NCBI GenBank assembly: GCA_016873905.1
Contig: VGVU01000010.1
Coordinates: 1-20,738 of the forward strand
Direction: 5' to 3'
Source of the DNA: Betaproteobacteria bacterium
GTDB lineage: Bacteria > Pseudomonadota > Gammaproteobacteria > Burkholderiales > Thiobacillaceae
DNA length: 20,738 bases
Shown: in pieces, positions 16,594-20,738 of the stretch
Numbering within the stretch: position 1 is the first letter of the stretch
How the letters are laid out: every line of letters begins with the position of its first letter
Made by a program: the position numbers and the translations under genes
Notes under the pieces: model-generated
Database searches by the model: none
Seen by the model: only the letters and a program-made list of their open reading frames with translations
What the model was told of the DNA's origin: nothing

Positions 16594-16762
16594 TAACCCG
16601 GATATTTCATGAGTTCACGCGATGATCGCGCAGGATATTGTTCGCACAGGGAATTCTGCGAAGGAGCGGCGTAGTGATTCATACGCCCGACTGAGCAGGG
16701 TTTCCTGTGCGGGCAAGGGACAAGCGAGGGCGCGTGCAGATTCATGCAATATCCGGGTTAAT
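16592..16762. mobile_element. 171-bp imperfect palindrome with terminal inverted repeats (MITE-like or structured RNA element)
   Basis: The ends are ATTAACCCGGATATT (16592-16606) and its perfect reverse complement (16748-16762). After one mismatch the repeat continues for five more bases (16608-16612 / 16742-16746), giving 20 of 21 matches. Pairing stops abruptly outside the ends. Around the same centre (16677), 16638-16659 pairs with 16695-16716 over 22 consecutive positions, counting G-U pairs on the plus strand. An apical hairpin, GGCGTA (16668-16673) / TACGCC (16682-16687), has an 8-nt loop. The element carries no gene. It fills the whole nudJ-mnmA gap and includes the nudJ stop codon and the first two bases of the mnmA ATG. 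The repeat ends include TTAA, so a TTAA, TA or AT target duplication would be hidden in them. I see no other copy in the window. A MITE-type insertion fits best; an RNA element is the alternative. Confidence 0.65.
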
Positions 16763-17210
16763 ACTCAGCCAGCAAATCCAGCGGATAACGCCGCCCAGCC
16801 AGATAGTCATCCACGCAGCGCAACACAAACGGACTGCGATGCCGCGCCTGACAGGCCACAATCTCCGCGCGCGTCAGCCACACGGCACGCAAGATGCCCG
16901 TGTCCAGTCGCGCCGTCGGGTCATACCCCCCCACCGCGCCAGTAAAGGCAAAGCGCAGATAGGTCAGGTCCTTGGTCGGATGCGGCCACTTATAGATACC
17001 GAGCAATTCCGTTGGCTCGAAATGATGCGCGGTCTCCTCAAACGCCTCGCGCCGAACCGCGTCGAGCAAGGACTCGCCCCGCTCCAGATGCCCCGCCGGC
17101 TGGTTATAGCGCAGCCCGTCCTCGGTCTCTTCCTCGACCAACAAAAAGCGCCCGTCTTCCTCGATCACGGCCGCGACAACAACATGAGGTTTCCAGATTT
17201 CTTCAGACAT
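16758..17210 (-). CDS. nudJ: NudJ-like Nudix hydrolase (thiamin pyrophosphate phosphatase family)
   Basis: This 150-residue protein resembles E. coli NudJ, which hydrolyses thiamin pyrophosphate intermediates and nucleoside di- and triphosphates. It begins WKPHVVVAAVIEEDGRFLLVEE. The Nudix box starts at G40 with E46, R54-E55 and E58-E59, so the metal ligands are kept. The usual glycine two positions after the last glutamate is alanine (A61). NQPAGHLE and RYPLDLL are family landmarks. The protein ends abruptly at LLAEY. E. coli NudJ runs several residues further (from memory), and here the TAA stop lies within the end of the palindromic element, so the C-terminus may have been trimmed by insertion. 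The ATG at 17210 has only a weak GGA upstream. nudJ beside mnmA is a known gammaproteobacterial arrangement. Confidence 0.88.
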   Translation of the reverse strand: MSEEIWKPHVVVAAVIEEDGRFLLVEEETEDGLRYNQPAGHLERGESLLDAVRREAFEETAHHFEPTELLGIYKWPHPTKDLTYLRFAFTGAVGGYDPTARLDTGILRAVWLTRAEIVACQARHRSPFVLRCVDDYLAGRRYPLDLLAEY

Positions 17211-17381
17211 GATCCAGCGTCAAATGCACGATGCCGTGCATTGTATCCTCCTCACAACGCCGGCCGGATAATCGTCTCTGACCCCGTTTTGCCTTGTCGC
17301 TCGCGTCATGATGTCCGTTGCCCTTCAGACCGGAGTCCGCCCTGCCTTAGGGGTGGCCTGCTGCGCCCTGACAGGCGCCCT
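17211..17381. other. 171-nt gap between the phosphorylase gene and nudJ, with hairpins
   Basis: No gene is seen here. A perfect 8-bp stem with a 4-nt loop (17223-17230 / 17235-17242, AATGCACG and its complement) lies in the leader of nudJ, 12 nt before its start codon. The minus-strand sequence TACAAT (17245-17240), partly within that stem, resembles a -10 box but lacks a matching -35. Close to the stop codon of the upstream gene, GCGCC (17363-17367) / GGCGC (17374-17378) forms a small hairpin without a T-run. Read-through into nudJ is therefore likely. Confidence 0.4.
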
Positions 17382-18131
17382 TCAAGTCGAGCCCAGGCGC
17401 TGAATGATGCCGGTCAGAATGTTTGGCATGCGCGCCACCAAACCCGCCTGTATCTCGGCAATGGCCCCCATGTGAATCTCGTCCGATCCATTGCGTCCCG
17501 CCGCCCAGTTGACGCTCGCGGCGAGAGTGGCATAACAAAGATCCAGTTCACGGGCGAGGTAGGCCTCCGGCATCCCGGTCATGCCGACCATATCGGCCCC
17601 GTCACGCGCCATGCGTTCGATCTCGGCCGGGGTTTCCAGGCGCGGACCCTGCGTCACGCCATAGGTCCCGCGCGCCATAAAACACTCGCCCGCCGCCTCC
17701 AGGGCCGCCAGACAGTGCGCCCGCAGCGTGGGGCAATAGGGATGGGAAAAATCGAAGTGGGCCACCGTCGACTCCTCGCCATATTCCGCATAGGTCATCT
17801 CGCGACCCCAGGTGTAATCAATGAGTTGATCGGGCACGGCAAAGCGACCCGGTGCCAGATCCGCATGGATGCCGCCCACCGTCGCGATGGCGAGCACCTG
17901 CTCCACCCCGGCCTCACGCAAGGCCCACAGGTTCGCGCGGTAATTGATGCGATGCGGTGGAATGGTATGGCCCAGACCATGGCGAGCAAGAAAGACCACC
18001 GCTTCCTGTGCCAGTTTTCCAAAGACCAGGGCCGCAGAAGGCGCGCCATAGGGGGTGCGAACGACCTCGCGCCGCTCGACCACCAGATCCGGAAAATGGC
18101 CCAGACCCGAACCGCCAATAATCCCCAACAT
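17382..18131 (-). CDS. S-methyl-5'-thioinosine phosphorylase (MTAP family)
   Basis: This 249-residue purine nucleoside phosphorylase matches the MTAP/MTIP group and resembles Pseudomonas aeruginosa PA3004, which splits 5'-methylthioinosine with phosphate into hypoxanthine and methylthioribose 1-phosphate. GGSG (6-9) binds phosphate. RHG and PPHRINYRANLWAL (50-71), VTQGPRLETPAEI (159-171) and GMTGMPE (183-189) are family motifs. The segment that carries an aspartate pair for adenine binding in human MTAP reads VNWAAG (207-212) here, which favours a 6-oxopurine base. This supports MTIP over MTAP, but sequence alone does not prove it. The ATG at 18131 has GAGGGG 7 nt or so upstream. The gene follows hpt by 14 nt, and hpt would use the hypoxanthine product. 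Confidence 0.88.
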   Translation of the reverse strand: MLGIIGGSGLGHFPDLVVERREVVRTPYGAPSAALVFGKLAQEAVVFLARHGLGHTIPPHRINYRANLWALREAGVEQVLAIATVGGIHADLAPGRFAVPDQLIDYTWGREMTYAEYGEESTVAHFDFSHPYCPTLRAHCLAALEAAGECFMARGTYGVTQGPRLETPAEIERMARDGADMVGMTGMPEAYLARELDLCYATLAASVNWAAGRNGSDEIHMGAIAEIQAGLVARMPNILTGIIQRLGST

Positions 18132-18145
18132 GATCCGTCCCCTCT

Positions 18146-18694
18146 TTAATCGGCATCCATCATGGCATAGATACCCGGCAAATTACGCCAAAACCCGTAG
18201 GCATCCATACCCATGCCAAAGACATAGCGATCAGGCACCTCAAGCCCCACAAAATCGGCTCGTACCGGCTTGGTTCGAGGCAGACGCTTCTCCGCCAGGA
18301 CGGCAATCCACACCTCGGCCGCCCCCATATCCAGGAGTTTCTGGCGAATGGCCGCCAGCGTGAGTCCTTCGTCGAGAATATCATCCAGCACCAGTACGCA
18401 GCGCCCCTCGACCGCCTTCATCGGTAAGGCCTGCCAATCAATGCCGCCCCCCGCCGTGGTGTCCCGGTAGCGCGTCGCGTGCAGGTAATCGCACTCCAGC
18501 GGAAATTCCAGGCGCGGCAAGAGCTTGCCCGCGAAGACCACGCCCCCGTTCATCACCGTCAACACCAGCGGCAAACGATCGGCGAGTACGGCCCGGATCT
18601 CGCCCGCCATGGCATCGAGCGCAGACTCAATGGCCTGCTGACCGAACAACAATTCGCCGCGATTAAAGATCGTCCAGGCCGAGCGAACATCCAT
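18146..18694 (-). CDS. hpt: Hypoxanthine-guanine phosphoribosyltransferase
   Basis: This enzyme makes IMP or GMP from hypoxanthine or guanine and PRPP. The 182-residue protein has the PRPP-binding motif VLVLDDILDEGLTL at about residues 100-113, the N-terminal VMNGGVVFAGKLL segment (47-59) and the base-contacting VPDRYVFGMGMD (153-164). It resembles the Pseudomonas-type HPT. The ATG at 18694 is chosen because GAGGGG lies 9 nt upstream. An ATG at 18703 sits directly against that sequence and would lack spacing. It begins 13 nt after the rlmB stop codon and is followed after 14 nt by the methylthioinosine phosphorylase gene, its likely partner in purine salvage. Confidence 0.92.
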   Translation of the reverse strand: MDVRSAWTIFNRGELLFGQQAIESALDAMAGEIRAVLADRLPLVLTVMNGGVVFAGKLLPRLEFPLECDYLHATRYRDTTAGGGIDWQALPMKAVEGRCVLVLDDILDEGLTLAAIRQKLLDMGAAEVWIAVLAEKRLPRTKPVRADFVGLEVPDRYVFGMGMDAYGFWRNLPGIYAMMDAD

Positions 18695-18707
18695 ACTCAG
18701 CATCCCC

Positions 18708-19460
18708 TCACTGGCCCACGACCGCGCGTTGGCGCCGCGCCTCGTACAGGCAGACCCCCGCCGAGACCGAGACATTAAGGCTCTCAACCTGCCCTTGCAT
18801 GGGGATTTTCACCAGGACATCGCAATGCTCGCGCGTCAGGCGACGCAGACCTTCACCTTCAGCCCCCAGGACCAGCGCCGTGGCGCCCGACAGGTCGGCC
18901 TCATTGAGATCCAGCGTTCCTTCGGCATCGGCACCGACAATGAGGATGCCGTGTTCTTTCATCTCGCGCAGGCTACGCGCCAGATTGGTGACCGTCAGGT
19001 AAGGAACATGGTCGGCGGCACCGGACGACGCCTTGATCGCCACCGCCGTAAGGCCCGCCGAACGATCCTTGGGTGCAATCACCGCATGGGCGGCAAAGGC
19101 ATCCGCACTCCGCAGACAGGCCCCCAGATTATGCGGATCGGTCACGCCGTCGAGGACCAGAAATAACGGCGGCTCGGTGGCCGTATCGAAGACCTCAGCG
19201 AGGTTCAGGGCCAATTTGACCGGCTCGGCAAAGGCGATCACGCCCTGGGTATTGCCCATATGGCCGCCGGCCATCTCGGATAAGCGCGCCCCTTCCGACA
19301 AGACCAGCCGCACCCCGCGCGCCTCGGCCAGTTGAATCAGGTCACGCGCCCGCTTGTCGCGCCGATCCTTGTCCAGATAGATCGCCTGAATGCTTTCGGC
19401 GTGATGCCGGACCCGCGACACCACCGCATGAAAACCATGCAAGACCTGACGCTGGCTCAT
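18708..19460 (-). CDS. rlmB: 23S rRNA (guanosine-2'-O-)-methyltransferase RlmB
   Basis: RlmB methylates the ribose of G2251 in the 23S rRNA P-loop using S-adenosylmethionine. The 250-residue SpoU-family protein has an N-terminal RNA-binding domain (about 4-80), starting HGFHAVVSRV. The SPOUT domain has motif 1 (N111-L-G to R117 in PHNLGACLRSA), motif 2 (GAEGEGL, 199-205) and motif 3 (IPMQGQVESLNVSVSAGV, 219-236), which together form the knotted cofactor site. The ATG at 19460 has GAGG 8 nt upstream. An in-frame GTG at 19469 immediately abuts that sequence and is unlikely. It follows rnr by 115 nt, the usual rnr-rlmB order in gammaproteobacteria. Confidence 0.95.
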   Translation of the reverse strand: MSQRQVLHGFHAVVSRVRHHAESIQAIYLDKDRRDKRARDLIQLAEARGVRLVLSEGARLSEMAGGHMGNTQGVIAFAEPVKLALNLAEVFDTATEPPLFLVLDGVTDPHNLGACLRSADAFAAHAVIAPKDRSAGLTAVAIKASSGAADHVPYLTVTNLARSLREMKEHGILIVGADAEGTLDLNEADLSGATALVLGAEGEGLRRLTREHCDVLVKIPMQGQVESLNVSVSAGVCLYEARRQRAVVGQ

Positions 19461-19575
19461 AGGCCGCACCTCAGCAAAAGGACGCCTCGAAAGGCCCGCA
19501 TTCCGGCGCAGTCAGCTGCCTGCCGGGGGGCCTGCCGGAGAGCCGCGTTCTGACCGAGGGCGCGTTGCATAGCAA
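19461..19575. other. rnr-rlmB intergenic stretch with short direct repeats
   Basis: No gene is seen in these 115 nt. GCCTGCCGG occurs at 19518-19526 and again at 19530-19538, separated by GGG. No T-rich terminator is visible, so rlmB is probably read together with rnr. The ribosome binding site of rlmB (GAGG on the minus strand) is at the left end. Confidence 0.4.
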
Positions 19576-20738
19576 TCACCGGCGCCCACCCTTGGCATGG
19601 CCACCCGCCTTGGCCTTGGCCGGTTGGGCGGGCGCCTTGGCCGCAGCCTTCGCTGCCGGTTTGGCCGCAGATTTATTCGCCTTGGTCGCGCCAGCCGCCG
19701 TCTTGCGGGGCGTGGCCTTGGCCGGCTCAGGTTCTTTCTCCGCCGGCTCCACCAGCACAAAATCAATCTTGCTGGCGTCCAGATCGACCCGCACCACCTT
19801 GATGCGCACGGGATCGCCCAAACGGTAGCGCTTGGCGGTGCGTTCACCCAGCATCTGATGGCGAGCGGCATCGAAATGGAAATAATCCGAGCCCAGGTCC
19901 GAGACATGCACGAGGCCTTCAACATAAACCTCGTTCAAGGCCACGAAGATGCCAAAACTGGTCACGCCGCTGATCACGCCGTCGTATTCGTAGCCAATGT
20001 GGTCCTGCATGAAGAAACACTTCAGCCAGGCCGTGACATCACGCGAGGCCTCGTCGGCACGCCGCTCATTGCTCGAGCAATGCACGCCGATGGCCTCCCA
20101 GGAACCGGGTTTGTACTGCGCCGCGGCCAGACAGGCCTTGATCGAACGATGCACCAGGAGGTCCGGGTAACGCCGGATCGGCGAAGTGAAGTGGGTATAC
20201 GACTCGTAGGCGAGGCCAAAGTGGCCCACATTTTCCGGGCTGTACACGGCCTGATGCAGCGAACGCAACATCACCGTCTGCAACAACTGCTCGTCCGGAC
20301 GGCCCTTCACCTTGCTCAGAAGGTCGGCGTAATCCTTGGCATGCGGCTCGTCACCGCCGGCCAGATGCAGACCAAACTCGGCCAGGAAGGCCTGTAGCTT
20401 TTCCAGCTTGATCTGAGTCGGCCCCTCGTGGACGCGATAGAGCGTCGGATGCTTTTTCTTTTGCAGAAACTCGGAGGCGCAGACATTGGCGGCCAGCATA
20501 CATTCTTCAATGATGCGGTGCGCGTCGTTGCGTGAGGTCGGCACAATGCGCTCAATCTTGCCTGCCTTATTGAAGAACATCTTGGTCTCAAGCGTCTCGA
20601 ACTCAATCGCACCCCGCTCGCCGCGCGCCTTCAACAACAGCTTGAACAACTTGTTCAGGTTTTGCAGATCCGGCAGCAAGGCGGCCTTGTCCGCCGGCAC
20701 AGGTGCGCTCCCCGACAGCCAGTCCCAGACCTGGTTGT
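19576..20738 (-). CDS. rnr: Ribonuclease R, C-terminal part (gene runs off the right edge)
   Basis: RNase R is a processive 3'-to-5' exoribonuclease able to degrade structured RNA. The frame stays open to the window edge, so only about 386 C-terminal residues are visible, roughly half of a typical protein, and the start codon lies outside. Visible are the end of the RNB catalytic domain, with the signature HFTSPIRRYPDLLVHR, and an S1 RNA-binding domain starting near YDGVISGVTSFGIFVAL. A tail of about 53 residues rich in Lys, Ala and Pro follows the S1 domain. Such basic tails are typical of RNase R and distinguish it from RNase II. A GTG at 20700 lies inside the RNB domain and is not a real start. 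Confidence 0.94.
   Translation of the reverse strand, partial: NQVWDWLSGSAPVPADKAALLPDLQNLNKLFKLLLKARGERGAIEFETLETKMFFNKAGKIERIVPTSRNDAHRIIEECMLAANVCASEFLQKKKHPTLYRVHEGPTQIKLEKLQAFLAEFGLHLAGGDEPHAKDYADLLSKVKGRPDEQLLQTVMLRSLHQAVYSPENVGHFGLAYESYTHFTSPIRRYPDLLVHRSIKACLAAAQYKPGSWEAIGVHCSSNERRADEASRDVTAWLKCFFMQDHIGYEYDGVISGVTSFGIFVALNEVYVEGLVHVSDLGSDYFHFDAARHQMLGERTAKRYRLGDPVRIKVVRVDLDASKIDFVLVEPAEKEPEPAKATPRKTAAGATKANKSAAKPAAKAAAKAPAQPAKAKAGGHAKGGRR

Noticed and set aside
15442..16596. A 384-codon plus-strand frame opposite mnmA
   Set aside because: It is antisense to MnmA, whose catalytic motifs are intact on the minus strand, and has no domain of its own.
16592..16762. CRISPR repeat or rho-independent terminator as explanation for the palindrome
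   Set aside because: There is only one unit with no spacer series, and the hairpin lacks a T-run. The length and nested symmetry do not fit either type.
17363..17378. Terminator after the phosphorylase gene
   Set aside because: The hairpin has only 5 bp and no T-run on the minus strand.
16707..18149. A 480-codon plus-strand frame starting inside the palindromic element
   Set aside because: It runs antisense through nudJ and the phosphorylase gene, with no recognisable domain. The element itself shows no coding signal.

Overview
The window is a GC-rich, densely packed chromosomal stretch of housekeeping genes. It most likely comes from a gammaproteobacterium, possibly a chemolithotroph-like lineage, though the genus cannot be read from the sequence. 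The gene set supports this: E. coli-type CCA enzyme with an HD domain, single-chain PurL with a fused glutaminase, NudJ next to MnmA, the methylthioinosine phosphorylase/HPT pair, RlmB-RNase R, and a NarX/NarL-type two-component pair. No rRNA, tRNA, CRISPR array or transposase gene is visible.

Layout. (1) Plus strand, 30-2228: an NDUFA9-like NAD(P)-binding protein, then cca. (2) Minus strand, 5995-2304: tsaE, an AmiC-type amidase, a soluble NarX-like histidine kinase and a NarL-like regulator, closely spaced or overlapping in one apparent operon. It converges on cca. (3) Plus strand, 5975-8299: queG, murI (ATGA overlap) and a small periplasmic cytochrome c with its own promoter, closed by a strong bidirectional terminator. 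(4) Minus strand: purL, diverging from a zinc-ribbon Nudix hydrolase gene on the plus strand. (5) Minus strand, 20738-12976, a long series read right to left: rnr (partial), rlmB, hpt, the methylthioinosine phosphorylase gene, nudJ, mnmA, modA, modB, modC.

How the genes work together. Methylthioinosine phosphorylase releases hypoxanthine and HPT returns it to IMP, so these neighbours form a salvage step. MnmA is chained by stop/start overlaps to the molybdate importer ModABC. TsaE (tRNA t6A), QueG (queuosine), MnmA (s2U34), CCA enzyme, RlmB and RNase R make this a region rich in RNA maturation. MurI and the amidase act on the cell wall.

The most unusual structure is a 171-bp imperfect palindrome (16592-16762) lying exactly between nudJ and mnmA. 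It has near-perfect 21-bp terminal inverted repeats and a second 22-bp paired segment with the same centre. Its ends contain the nudJ stop codon and the first two bases of the mnmA start codon. It looks like a MITE-like mobile element or a structured RNA element. Other points of interest are the four-cysteine GAF region of the soluble kinase, placed where mutL often follows the amidase gene; the overlapping divergent 5' ends of tsaE and queG; and the fusion of mnmA with modABC in one operon.
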